This document shows positions 24,861 to 31,205 of a stretch of 40,397 nucleotides of DNA, one piece after another; positions within the stretch are counted from its first letter, which is position 1; each line of letters opens with the position of its first letter. A program made the translations under genes and the position numbers. The stretch is from a virus, in the IMG/VR virus record IMGVR_UViG_3300006917_000055, positions 1 through 40,397 of that record; one strand, given 5' to 3'. Under the pieces are notes generated by a model. The model was not told where the DNA came from and ran no database searches. It saw only the letters and a list, made by a program, of their open reading frames with translations.

Positions 24861-25847
24861 TCAGGCCGATTTCCGCCGCATGACAGGACCCGGAACGACC
24901 GGCACGACCTTGTCCCGCAAGTAGATGCGGGTGGTCTGCGCGTCGGTGTGTCCGAGCAGCGATTGCGCGTTGATTCCCTGCGCCTGGGCGTCCGTGGCAG
25001 ACATGGCACGCAGGTCGTGGATGTTCGCGTCGTCGACCCGCGCGGCCTTGCAGGCCTTGACCCATCGCTTGTGAATCATCGCGTAAGTGGGCGGCTTGAA
25101 CCCGAAGATGAACGGCGGCCGCAGCGCGTTGGGCTTGAGTGCTCGAGCCTCGGCCACCGCGCTGCGAAGCTCCGGCGTCCAGGCGACGATGACCTGCGCG
25201 CCGGTCTTGATTTGGCGGAAGAACACGCCTTCATCCGTGCAATGCTCGCTACGGATGTTCGCGACGTCCATTACCCGCTGTCCAGTCGCGTAACACAGAT
25301 GCATCACCGCGCGCAGTAGCGGGTCCGCGTGCGCGTGAATGCTGGCGTACTCGGCCGGCGTGATGCGGCGAGTCCGGGCCGCCATCTTGATGCGGTCCAC
25401 CCCGACTACCGGGTTCGCCACAATCATCTCGTCGTCTACCGCCACGTCGAGCAGCAGCTTCAGCACGGTCATTGCACGGTTCGCGATTGCTGGCGTGTCC
25501 TGCAGCCCGCGTCGCAAGTCTTTGACGTCACGCGACGTAACGTCCTGCGGGCTCAGGTTCTTCAGCATCTCGGACAGCAGCGCAGCGCACGCGCGATACT
25601 GTCGCTGCGTCTCGACGGCCAGCGCCTTGCCGGTCTTCTTGTGCCGAAGAATGCGGCCGAGGTTTTCATCGATGAACGCAGGCATCGAGCCGGACGACTG
25701 GCCGACGATGCGCGCCCATTCGCGCAGCGCAGTCGCGCGATCAGCCGCGAGCCGTCGCCATTTTCCGTTCTGGACGAGGTAGAACGCGCCGTGGCGCAGA
25801 TACACACACGGCGGCAGGTCCCTGTCCCGCTTGCGCGGACGATTCAT
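24861..25847 (-). CDS. int: Tyrosine-recombinase integrase (328 aa)
   Basis: Catalyses site-specific integration. All catalytic positions are present: R191 (T-G-Q-R), K214, H277-x-x-R280 (H-D-L-R), H300 (L-L-G-H-T) and the nucleophile Y309 (R-I-Y-L-R). An N-terminal DNA-arm-binding region and a SAM-like core-binding domain precede it. ATG 25847 has AGGAGG seven bases upstream. It overlaps the DUF4224-like gene by 107 bases and is the last gene of the leftward operon. Its 3' end meets the candidate attP. Confidence 0.93.
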   Translation of the reverse strand: MNRPRKRDRDLPPCVYLRHGAFYLVQNGKWRRLAADRATALREWARIVGQSSGSMPAFIDENLGRILRHKKTGKALAVETQRQYRACAALLSEMLKNLSPQDVTSRDVKDLRRGLQDTPAIANRAMTVLKLLLDVAVDDEMIVANPVVGVDRIKMAARTRRITPAEYASIHAHADPLLRAVMHLCYATGQRVMDVANIRSEHCTDEGVFFRQIKTGAQVIVAWTPELRSAVAEARALKPNALRPPFIFGFKPPTYAMIHKRWVKACKAARVDDANIHDLRAMSATDAQAQGINAQSLLGHTDAQTTRIYLRDKVVPVVPGPVMRRKSA

Positions 25848-25986
25848 CTACATCCCTCCTGAACACAACCAATGTGCCGTCCGGCCTGCGCTTATGCAAG
25901 ATGCCAAGCGCCGCCAGGACTCGAGACTGCGCACTAGGTTTACGCTTCGCGGTGATCGCCGCGATCTCGTCATTCGTAAGGATCAT
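25741..25986 (-). CDS. DUF4224-like integrase partner (81 aa)
   Basis: The N-terminal 46 residues (M-I-L-T-N-D-E-I-A-A-I-T-A-K-R-K-P-S-A-Q, then L-G-I-L-H-K-R-R-P-D-G-T-L-V-V) match the short DUF4224 fold that is regularly found upstream of phage integrases; its role is unproven, perhaps excisionase-like. ATG 25986 overlaps the previous TGA. The last 35 residues overlap the integrase frame and look like unselected extension, so the functional part probably ends near R-R-D-V. Confidence 0.75.
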   Translation of the reverse strand: MILTNDEIAAITAKRKPSAQSRVLAALGILHKRRPDGTLVVFRRDVDESSAQAGQGPAAVCVSAPRRVLPRPERKMATARG

Positions 25987-26084
25987 CGCCGCGTCCTGTC
26001 CAGGGCCCACGCCGCCACGCACATCCAGCCGATCGCGCAAACCAGCGCCAGCGCGAGCAGCACGGTTCCGATTGCGTCACACAT
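25983..26084 (-). CDS. Small single-TM peptide (33 aa)
   Basis: ATG 26084 opens a frame with a long hydrophobic stretch (I-G-T-V-L-L-A-L-A-L-V-C-A-I-G-W-M-C-V) and a basic tail (D-R-T-R-R). Its TGA overlaps the DUF4224-like ATG, and its start overlaps the end of the previous gene, so it is embedded in a tightly coupled chain. Likely an inner-membrane micropeptide; function unknown. Confidence 0.6.
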   Translation of the reverse strand: MCDAIGTVLLALALVCAIGWMCVAAWALDRTRR

Positions 26085-26403
26085 CGCCGCGCTCCCGCCC
26101 GGCAAGCGCCGCCCGCAGCACGTCGCGCGCCTGGTCGACGCATTTGGCGTATTCGCCCCACTCGGCCTTCTGCTCGCCGCGTTCGATGAGCGACAGAGCG
26201 AGGCGCATCGCGTAGGACTGGTGCGTGTTGATGCGCTCCAGCCTGTCGTAGTCAGCCTTTAGAACATTAAAATGATCCATGCAGTCCGTGTTGGCCGCGT
26301 GCAGGCGTCGCAGTTCGGCGGCGGCATCGGAATACCACCCAATCGGCATGGGGTCCAATTCCAGCGCGTCGGCCAGCCGCAGGGCTTCGGGCTGCGCGCT
26401 CAT
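26077..26403 (-). CDS. Small accessory protein, Ea22-like neighbourhood (108 aa)
   Basis: The start M-S-A-Q-P-E-A-L-R-L-A-D-A-L-E and the segment W-Y-S-D-A-A-A-E-L-R-R-L-H are typical of small early-left phage proteins of unknown function. The remainder is helical (L-K-A-D-Y-D-R-L-E). ATG 26403 overlaps the previous TGA and sits in a start cassette that is nearly identical to that at 26876. I cannot assign a function. Confidence 0.72.
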   Translation of the reverse strand: MSAQPEALRLADALELDPMPIGWYSDAAAELRRLHAANTDCMDHFNVLKADYDRLERINTHQSYAMRLALSLIERGEQKAEWGEYAKCVDQARDVLRAALAGRERGDV

Positions 26404-26657
26404 GCCCGCGCCCTTGCGCGGTTGCACTCACGCTCAATTTTCGCCACCGCGCATTCGTGGTGCCGGCGCCAGCAGTCGGCGGAATGTGTCGTCTGCGGCT
26501 GCTCCAGCGCGGCGTTAAGCGCGTTAATTGCAGTCCAAGCCAGCCGCCACGTTTTCAACTCTTGATAAGCCGGTTCGCCGTGTTCTTCTTTCGTGGCTTC
26601 GACTAGGTCTTTCAACGCCTCCAGCGCCATCTGCGCGGCGTCGCGTAGTGTCGTCAT
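26400..26657 (-). CDS. Small accessory protein (85 aa)
   Basis: Begins M-T-T-L-R-D-A-A-Q-M-A-L-E-A-L-K-D-L, a helical start common to short phage early proteins. It ends in a His/Cys-containing segment (S-A-D-C-W-R-R-H-H-E-C-A) that might hold a metal. It is coupled by an ATGA overlap to the next gene. Function unknown. Confidence 0.72.
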   Translation of the reverse strand: MTTLRDAAQMALEALKDLVEATKEEHGEPAYQELKTWRLAWTAINALNAALEQPQTTHSADCWRRHHECAVAKIERECNRARARA

Positions 26658-26666
26658 GCTTGCCCC

Positions 26667-26879
26667 TTAAATGGCGACGTTACCCGGCGATCGAACGCCG
26701 AGAACGCGCAGACGATCACGCACCCGCTGCACCGTTTTGACGGCGCGCCGATACTCCTCGGTGAGTCCGACGATCTCGCAGTCCACGCATGGCTGCGTGA
26801 ACAGAACACCGTGTCCGCAGCCAATGAACTTGGCGACGTACGGGTGTTTCGGGTCGTGTGGTTTGGGCATGTGCGTCAT
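26667..26879 (-). CDS. Small Cys/His protein, possible zinc site (70 aa)
   Basis: ATG 26879 (M-T-H-M-P-K-P-H-D-P-K-H-P) is preceded by AAGGGGG. The motif I-G-C-G-H-G-x(6)-P-C-x-x-C-E gives three Cys and a His arranged like a small zinc knuckle. A helical basic C-terminus (V-Q-R-V-R-D-R-L-R) follows. The frame is open further upstream but that part overlaps the previous gene. Nucleic-acid binding is inference. Confidence 0.68.
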   Translation of the reverse strand: MTHMPKPHDPKHPYVAKFIGCGHGVLFTQPCVDCEIVGLTEEYRRAVKTVQRVRDRLRVLGVRSPGNVAI

Positions 26880-27070
26880 GCCCGCCCCCTTGCGCGGATT
26901 GCGGCGGCGGCCGGCGATGTGTCGTAGTGTTTTTCGCACACCGTCGCGCACGCCTCGCGTTCAGCAGCGGAGACAAGCGCTGCAAAGGTGTCCAAGTGCT
27001 GCGCTGTCACAGGACGCCCAATCACGATTCCCGCCTCCCGCGCTATGCGGATAATGTCGTCGCGCGTCAT
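26876..27070 (-). CDS. Small early-left protein (64 aa)
   Basis: ATG 27070 starts M-T-R-D-D-I-I-R-I-A-R-E-A-G, a common opening of small phage proteins. It is followed by A-A-L-V-S-A-A-E-R-E-A-C-A-T-V-C-E and A-A-A-I-R-A-R-G at the end. Function not known. Its TGA overlaps the next ATG. AAGGGC lies upstream of the start. Confidence 0.72.
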   Translation of the reverse strand: MTRDDIIRIAREAGIVIGRPVTAQHLDTFAALVSAAEREACATVCEKHYDTSPAAAAIRARGRA

Positions 27071-27369
27071 GCCGCCGCCCTTTCCACCATGCTTGCCTGT
27101 ACCGCAAACAGCCCGCCGTTGAAGCGCACGTAAACCTGATTCGTGCTGCACGCCCGCACGTACTCTGCTGTCCTCCCGGCAAGCCTCCCGCTCGTCACCC
27201 GCAGCGGCTCTCCGAAGCGATAGCCCCAGCGGTTTCGCGGCAGGCGCTGCTTCAGCGGAACGTGCAGCGCGCGCTCAAGCTCAAGGATTGCGCCCGAGAC
27301 GTCGATCCCGTCCCCGTGGATTTCGCGCAGGACAGCGAGCGCGGTAATGGCTGCTGATTTGATCGTCAC
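27067..27369 (-). CDS. Small early-left protein (100 aa)
   Basis: GTG 27369 overlaps the previous TGA. After an alpha-helical first 45 residues, the second half is a small beta barrel-like segment (F-G-E-P-L-R-V-T-S-G-R-L-A-G-R-T-A-E-Y-V) that resembles SH3-like or KOW-type modules. I do not recognise a family. RNA or DNA contact would be a guess. Confidence 0.68.
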   Translation of the reverse strand: MTIKSAAITALAVLREIHGDGIDVSGAILELERALHVPLKQRLPRNRWGYRFGEPLRVTSGRLAGRTAEYVRACSTNQVYVRFNGGLFAVQASMVERAAA

Positions 27370-27599
27370 GCGATCCGCTCCCACGAAAGCACCTTTTCGA
27401 CGGTGCGCCTGTGCACGCCAAACCTGCGCGCAATTGCCTCGTTACTCAGCCGCTCGCTGATCGCCGCACGGGCCCGCTCGCGCACGGCCGCCAGCCGACG
27501 AATTTCAAGCACGTCGTCGGCTGACAGCTTCGTCTGCGGCAACTGCTCGCCCCGCGGGGCCAGCTCGCGTGCGCGGACGATGTAGGTATGGCGATCCAT
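27366..27599 (-). CDS. Small HTH protein (77 aa)
   Basis: The C-terminal half is a clear helix-turn-helix of the resolvase/homeodomain type: L-S-N-E-A-I-A-R-R-F-G-V-H-R-R-T-V-E-K-V-L-S. The first half is short and basic. The pattern is similar in style to the repeats at the end of the HNH nuclease at 5816. It may bind DNA as a small regulator or excisionase-like factor. ATG 27599 has only a weak ribosome site. Confidence 0.7.
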   Translation of the reverse strand: MDRHTYIVRARELAPRGEQLPQTKLSADDVLEIRRLAAVRERARAAISERLSNEAIARRFGVHRRTVEKVLSWERIA

Positions 27600-27621
27600 G
27601 GTGTGTTACCTACGACTCGCC

Positions 27622-27912
27622 TTAGACGACATAGCTGCGACGCCCCTTGTACGGATCGGCAAAAGGCAAATCGTCGTCGTCCTGCGCCACGGTGATCTTC
27701 GCGCGCGGGGCCTGCTTGGGCGCGTCCTTTGCCTCAAACCGAAGCGAATAAAACGAACCGCTGCCGTCCTTGCGTTCTTTTCGCCAACCGGCCACCCAGT
27801 ATTGCTTCCCGTCGATTTCGGCCTGGCCTTTGATGTCAGGGTGAGCGTCGCTCTCCTTGCGATCGTTCTTGCTGATAATTCCCGTCATGTTGTTGTCGAA
27901 CTGCTGGCTCAT
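27622..27912 (-). CDS. Small protein coupled to the recombination genes (96 aa)
   Basis: The central part (M-T-G-I-I-S-K-N-D-R, I-D-G-K-Q-Y-W-V-A-G-W-R-K, F-Y-S-L-R-F-E-A-K-D) reads like a small OB-fold protein of the type found with phage recombinases, possibly DUF736-like or a minor ssDNA-binding protein. The tail is acidic (Q-D-D-D-D-L-P-F), as in SSB tails that recruit partners. ATG 27912 overlaps the exonuclease stop and has AAGGAAG. The SSB idea is inference. Confidence 0.65.
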   Translation of the reverse strand: MSQQFDNNMTGIISKNDRKESDAHPDIKGQAEIDGKQYWVAGWRKERKDGSGSFYSLRFEAKDAPKQAPRAKITVAQDDDDLPFADPYKGRRSYVV

Positions 27913-28529
27913 GCCGCTTCCTTCAGAGTGAGTTGATCGAACATTTCGTCCACCTCGCGCAGGAACTCCCGCGCGGCCTGTTCAACCGCGTCGCGCTCCT
28001 CCTGCGTGGGGCGGAAGCGGATCACAAACAGTTGCAAGTGCTTGGGCAGACGCGGATCGAAAGCAACGAACTCAACCTCGTCGAACCCGGCACACACGCA
28101 TTGCGCGATCATTTGCGGCTTGTGCTCTTCGGGCACGACGCCAGCCAGTCGCCAGGACAGGTACTTGGCCGTCGTGGGGCATTTAACCTCAACGCCCATG
28201 TTGCCGATTCGCCCGTCAGGAGACGCTCCAAACGATTCAATCGTCGGGTGCGGGATGAAGCCGCACTCGTCGATCATGTCGCCCGTCAGCGCGCTGTACG
28301 CGGCCTTGGCGGCGGGTTCGGTGTCGATCCCGTGCTGCATGGCCGGAGTGACGTGGTGAGGCACCACGTCGCCCGTCAGCCGCTCGGCAAGGATCTCGAT
28401 CTTCAGAGCCCGTCGCTCGGCGCTGTCGCTGCCGTTCTTGAGCCGCGACATGGCCGCAGCCATGCGGGAAGCTGTAAGAGCGCCAGTCCTCGCCGCAAAC
28501 CACGCGGCAGTGCCTTGCTGGCCGTTCAT
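27909..28529 (-). CDS. YqaJ/lambda-exonuclease family nuclease (206 aa)
   Basis: A 5'-3' double-strand exonuclease that makes single-stranded tails for annealing. D105 in G-A-S-P-D-G and E114-x-K116 in V-E-V-K-C-P form the catalytic D-(E-x-K) core of the PD-(D/E)XK fold. The N-terminal W-F-A-A-R-x-G-x-L-T-A-S segment is typical of YqaJ. Length is normal. It is coupled by ATGA to the annealing protein gene upstream and to the small OB-like gene downstream. Confidence 0.92.
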   Translation of the reverse strand: MNGQQGTAAWFAARTGALTASRMAAAMSRLKNGSDSAERRALKIEILAERLTGDVVPHHVTPAMQHGIDTEPAAKAAYSALTGDMIDECGFIPHPTIESFGASPDGRIGNMGVEVKCPTTAKYLSWRLAGVVPEEHKPQMIAQCVCAGFDEVEFVAFDPRLPKHLQLFVIRFRPTQEERDAVEQAAREFLREVDEMFDQLTLKEAA

Positions 28530-29125
28530 GCCGCTTCCTTGATTGCTGCCGCGCGCGTTACGAATGCGTCATGCATGGCCGCGCGCTCGTCCTCGGTGAG
28601 GCCCTTGAAGAGCTTGCGCAGGGCCACGTCGTCACCAGCGGCGGTGATCAGCCCGGCGAGTTCCTCCCGCCGCTCAGCCGGCACGCGATCCTCCGGCTTG
28701 GTGTCGGGCGGCAAATCCTCGCCGTTGTAGATGTAGAGGCCGATTCCGTGGAGGGCGACCGCCTTCGCCAGGCACCGCTGCATGGCCGTGTTGAGGTTGA
28801 ACGAATCCAACTGCTCGATTTGTTCGCGCCCGTTACGATCGGTGAACTTGCGCCCGGAGAAGGTGATCGGCTGGTTCTTGGCGTTCATAACCGGCAACTG
28901 CGCGGTGCGCTCGACGCCGAACGCGTTCACCGTGCAGAACACCATAGCCGTGTCGCCAACTCGAACCATGGGCACGCCGTCGGCGTCGCACTTGTACGTC
29001 CACGACGCTTTCGGATCGTGCAGCAGGAGCTGATCGACAGCCCACGCCCACGACAAATAGGACAGGCCGTTTTTTTGCTCGACGTATTTCGAAACGTCGA
29101 TCTTGCGAAGCTCGTCGAATTTCAT
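28526..29125 (-). CDS. DUF1071 single-strand annealing protein (199 aa)
   Basis: The N-terminal K-N-G-L-S-Y-L-S-W-A-W-A segment and central A-M-Q-R-C-L-A-K-A-V-A-L-H-G-I-G-L-Y-I-Y match DUF1071, the Sak/Rad52-like annealing proteins of phages. The C-terminal 40 residues are a helical tail. Together with the exonuclease it forms a Red-like recombination pair. ATG 29125 lies three bases after the previous gene's stop. Its end shares an AAGGAAGCGGCATGA junction with that of the exonuclease. Confidence 0.88.
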   Translation of the reverse strand: MKFDELRKIDVSKYVEQKNGLSYLSWAWAVDQLLLHDPKASWTYKCDADGVPMVRVGDTAMVFCTVNAFGVERTAQLPVMNAKNQPITFSGRKFTDRNGREQIEQLDSFNLNTAMQRCLAKAVALHGIGLYIYNGEDLPPDTKPEDRVPAERREELAGLITAAGDDVALRKLFKGLTEDERAAMHDAFVTRAAAIKEAA

Positions 29126-29128
29126 GGC

Positions 29129-29365
29129 TTACCCCAGCAAAGCGATTGAGCCGAGCACCGCCAGCGCGATCAGCGCGCAGACGACAACGCCCAGCAAAGC
29201 GGCCTCGACGATCTCGCGCGCAATCTCCAGCGTGGAATCGTTTTGGCAGTTGAGATCGCGCCACCCTTGCGCGTGGCGCGGGGTGCGGCCGGTGTCGTCC
29301 ACCTGGGCGCCGAGGCGACGATCGGCGGACAGCAAGCGGCGGTGCCGCGTGTGCAAGCTCACCAT
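29129..29365 (-). CDS. Small protein with C-terminal TM (78 aa)
   Basis: A basic polar N-terminal half (H-T-R-H-R-R-L-L) is followed by a single hydrophobic segment (A-A-L-L-G-V-V-V-C-A-L-I-A-L-A-V-L-G-S) that ends the protein. That gives a tail-anchored topology. ATG 29365 follows the previous TGA by one base. Function is unknown; in such operons, membrane micropeptides sometimes act in superinfection control, which is only a suggestion here. Confidence 0.65.
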   Translation of the reverse strand: MVSLHTRHRRLLSADRRLGAQVDDTGRTPRHAQGWRDLNCQNDSTLEIAREIVEAALLGVVVCALIALAVLGSIALLG

Positions 29366-29366
29366 G

Positions 29367-29729
29367 TCAGTCCCCCAGTTCCGTGTTGGCTTCCCACTCG
29401 GCGAACTCGAGCGCGAACTCGCGCACGATCCGATCGAACTGGCCCTGCCGGCGGAACAGCACGCCCGCCAGCGTCTCCAGCGCGTTGTCGTTGTACTGAT
29501 CGTTGACGAACTCCACGAACTCCTCGCTGAGCGGGACGAGCTTCCGCCCGCTCGGCAGGGCCCGCAGGGGCGGAACCAGCGTGTCGTGGCGGCCGTTTGT
29601 CAGCATTTCGGCGAGGGCCGACGCCTCCCGGCTGATGAAGTTGTCCCGGACGGCTGCGCGCTGCGCCATGTCGTCCTCGTGCTGTTCGGCCTGCCGAAGC
29701 AGGTAAGAGCCGTAATCCGCGTGTCCCAT
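29367..29729 (-). CDS. First gene of the leftward early operon (120 aa)
   Basis: ATG 29729 has AGGAGG five bases upstream; the open frame extends further but through the promoter. The product is helical and acidic, with E-E-F-V-E-F-V-N-D-Q and E-F-A-L-E-F-A-E-W-E-A-N stretches. No family is recognised. As the first gene after the leftward early promoter it occupies the place of lambda N, but lacks the Arg-rich start of N proteins. Confidence 0.72.
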   Translation of the reverse strand: MGHADYGSYLLRQAEQHEDDMAQRAAVRDNFISREASALAEMLTNGRHDTLVPPLRALPSGRKLVPLSEEFVEFVNDQYNDNALETLAGVLFRRQGQFDRIVREFALEFAEWEANTELGD

Positions 29730-29755
29730 TGATCCCTCCTTGACGACACCACCAT

Positions 29756-29783
29756 GGTATCGCAACGCGATACATTGAGTCAA
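29756..29783 (-). promoter_or_regulatory. Leftward early promoter with immunity operator
   Basis: On the minus strand, TTGACT (29778-29783) and GATACC (29756-29761) are 16 bases apart. The perfect palindrome GTATCGC-AAC-GCGATAC (29757-29773) covers the -10 and the spacer. A half-site (GAGTATCGT on the minus strand) lies upstream at 29787-29795. The operator matches the one at 30283-30299, so both early promoters should be shut by the same repressor. Confidence 0.85.
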
Positions 29784-29821
29784 GCGGGACGATACTCAAG
29801 AGGCAAAAAAATTTACGGGTT

Positions 29822-30244
29822 TCACTTAGAGGCGGCCATTTCCTCGGAAAGCCGCTGCAGGTATGCGCTGAACTCGACGTAGGACTCGGTTGTCGGCGGG
29901 CGCAGGAACCGGGTGGGGATCGAAAGGCGTACGCGTTCTGCTAGCAGCAGGCTGCTAACCACGTACTCCTTTAGGGCTTCTGGAAGCGCCCGGATGCGCT
30001 GATCGAACTCGCCTTCGGGCTGCTTGCCAAGCAAGATCCAGTCGAGGCTGACGTTGGTTTCCTTGGCAAACGCGACGATGGTTTCCAGGGAAGGAAGGTT
30101 GTTGTTCTTCTCGAAGTTCGACACGGCGGCCTTCGTCTTTCCAAGCGCGTCGGCAATCTGCTGCTGAGTCTTCCCAATAGCAAGCCGCGCCTGTTTCAGT
30201 CTCGGGCCGATGTCGTTCAGTTCCACCGGCCATATGTACAACAC
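29822..30244 (-). CDS. Immunity repressor, HTH only (140 aa)
   Basis: Residues about 10-70 are an XRE helix-turn-helix (L-K-Q-A-R-L-A-I-G-K-T-Q-Q-Q-I-A-D-A-L-G-K, then A-V-S-N-F-E-K). The C-terminal 70 residues are helical and carry no S24/LexA peptidase motif, so RecA-driven self-cleavage is not expected. I choose GTG 30244, which has GAGGAA upstream; the frame stays open to 30325 but that region includes the rightward promoter and operator. Its divergent position to the Cro-like gene and the shared operators make it the likely lysogeny repressor. Confidence 0.88.
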   Translation of the reverse strand: MLYIWPVELNDIGPRLKQARLAIGKTQQQIADALGKTKAAVSNFEKNNNLPSLETIVAFAKETNVSLDWILLGKQPEGEFDQRIRALPEALKEYVVSSLLLAERVRLSIPTRFLRPPTTESYVEFSAYLQRLSEEMAASK

Positions 30245-30271
30245 CTGCTTCTTCCTCGGGTTTGGCGCCAG

Positions 30272-30300
30272 TTGACAATAGAGTATCGCACGGCGATACT
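30272..30300 (+). promoter_or_regulatory. Rightward early promoter with immunity operator
   Basis: TTGACA (30272-30277) and GATACT (30295-30300) are 17 bases apart. The palindrome GTATCGC-ACG-GCGATAC (30283-30299, extended by A and T at the flanks) fills the spacer and -10. Transcription should begin near 30307, one base before the ATG of the Cro-like gene, predicting a leaderless message. Confidence 0.88.
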
Positions 30301-30307
30301 TTGGGCC

Positions 30308-30538
30308 ATGGACCGAGAAACGCAAGAGCAGGCCCGCGATCCTGGGCTACGTCAGGCCGTTATGGCGGCCGGGGGCTATGCCGCACTGGGCCAGCGGCTA
30401 GGAAAGACGCGAATGAACGTCTGGCAGTGGCGCAGGGTGCCGGCCGAGTACGTGCTGAGCGTCGAACGCGCCACTGGGGTGTCTCGGCACGATCTGCGGC
30501 CCGATTTGTACCCGCGAGTCGAGGAATCCCAGCAGTGA
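30308..30538 (+). CDS. YdaS/Cro-like regulator (76 aa)
   Basis: The sequence A-G-G-Y-A-A-L-G-Q-R-L-G-K-T-R-M-N-V-W-Q-W is a YdaS-type helix-turn-helix. It is followed by R-V-P-A-E-Y-V-L-S-V-E-R-A-T-G-V-S-R-H-D-L-R-P-D-L-Y-P, typical of the family. It is the first gene after the rightward early promoter and divergent from the repressor, the place of lambda Cro. The frame is open upstream of ATG 30308, but the promoter occupies that stretch. No ribosome site is visible, in line with leaderless initiation. Confidence 0.9.
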   Translation: MDRETQEQARDPGLRQAVMAAGGYAALGQRLGKTRMNVWQWRRVPAEYVLSVERATGVSRHDLRPDLYPRVEESQQ

Positions 30539-30558
30539 CGCGAGCGCAGCGAGCGAAC

Positions 30559-30593
30559 GGGACTCGGGACTCGGGACTCGGGACTCGGGACTC
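30559..30593 (+). repeat. GGGACTC heptamer, five tandem copies
   Basis: Five perfect GGGACTC units follow the Cro-like stop by about 20 bases, ending in GGGC. The surrounding 30539-30699 stretch is non-coding and also has a hairpin GGCTCG / CGAGCC (30645-30650 with 30656-30661) without a T-run. Heptamers can change copy number by slippage. A role as an untranslated regulatory or antitermination element is speculative. Confidence 0.9.
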
Positions 30594-30699
30594 GGGCATG
30601 GGTTCCTCGGCTTGTTTTTGTTGTGTCGACTGTGCGCTTTAGCTGGCTCGTGACGCGAGCCTTCGCGTGCTTCCGATAACCCGAACGGATAGGTGACTA

Positions 30700-30897
30700 G
30701 TGGATCGCGATCAACGTGCGGCTCACAGGCGGCTTGCGGCGCTTCCACGCTATGTCCATCTACAGGAGCGCACGGACAGGCGGCAAGCGGCCATTAAAGG
30801 GGCCGAGAAGGCGGCGACGGCCAAGCGGCTCGCCGGCACGTTGGCGAGGGGCGGGGAGATCCTGCTTGAGGGTTCCAGACAACGGAGGAAGGCATGA
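30700..30897 (+). CDS. Small basic early protein (65 aa)
   Basis: GTG 30700 is preceded by AGGTGA. The product is highly basic and helical (D-R-D-Q-R-A-A-H-R-R-L, later A-E-K-A-A-T-A-K-R-L-A). Its TGA overlaps the ATG of the next gene, which favours this frame over a competing one on the same strand. Function unknown. Confidence 0.55.
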   Translation: MDRDQRAAHRRLAALPRYVHLQERTDRRQAAIKGAEKAATAKRLAGTLARGGEILLEGSRQRRKA

Positions 30898-31103
30898 CGC
30901 AGTGCGACCGGATTCTCGCGGACTTGAAAGCAGGTCACGCACTCACCGCGCTGGAGGCGCTTCACCGGCATCAGTGCTTCCGCCTGGCCGCGCGCATCGA
31001 CGAGCTGCGCCAGCGCGGCTATCCGATTTCGGTGGAGCGCGCAGAGGTGGAGGGCGGGAAGAAGGTGGCGCGGTATCGGCTGGGGGCGGTTGAAGCAATG
31101 TAA
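30894..31103 (+). CDS. Small HTH-type early protein (69 aa)
   Basis: The sequence I-L-A-D-L-K-A-G-H-A-L-T-A-L-E-A-L-H-R-H-Q-C-F-R-L-A-A-R-I-D-E-L-R-Q-R-G-Y-P-I followed by V-A-R-Y-R-L is the small winged-helix type that recurs in phage early regions, formerly annotated as helix-turn-helix domain proteins. ATG 30894 has GGAGGAAGG upstream. Probably a DNA-binding accessory factor. Confidence 0.8.
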   Translation: MTQCDRILADLKAGHALTALEALHRHQCFRLAARIDELRQRGYPISVERAEVEGGKKVARYRLGAVEAM

Positions 31104-31205
31104 GAAATCAACGGTAAGCCGCCGGCCGTTTTCGGCGGCATCAGTTGGCAGGCCATGGCATTGCAATGCAAACACGCCTAACGGCCAAAGCCACGGAGGA
31201 AGGTG
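31104..31205 (+). promoter_or_regulatory. Intergenic region with perfect 12-bp palindrome
   Basis: The gap contains a hairpin (GCCGCC 31118-31123 with GGCGGC 31134-31139, no T-run) and the perfect palindrome GCATTGCAATGC (31158-31169). GGAGGAAGG before ATG 31206 is the ribosome site. The palindrome could be an operator for the RAMP-like/winged-helix pair that follows. Confidence 0.4.

Noticed and set aside
30226-30325. Longer repressor beginning upstream of 30244
   Set aside because: The extension would cover the rightward promoter and operator. GTG 30244 has a ribosome site; a downstream GTG at 30226 is a weaker alternative.
30645-30661. Terminator hairpin after the Cro-like gene
   Set aside because: The stem is real but no T-run follows. 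Kept only as a note in the repeat entry.
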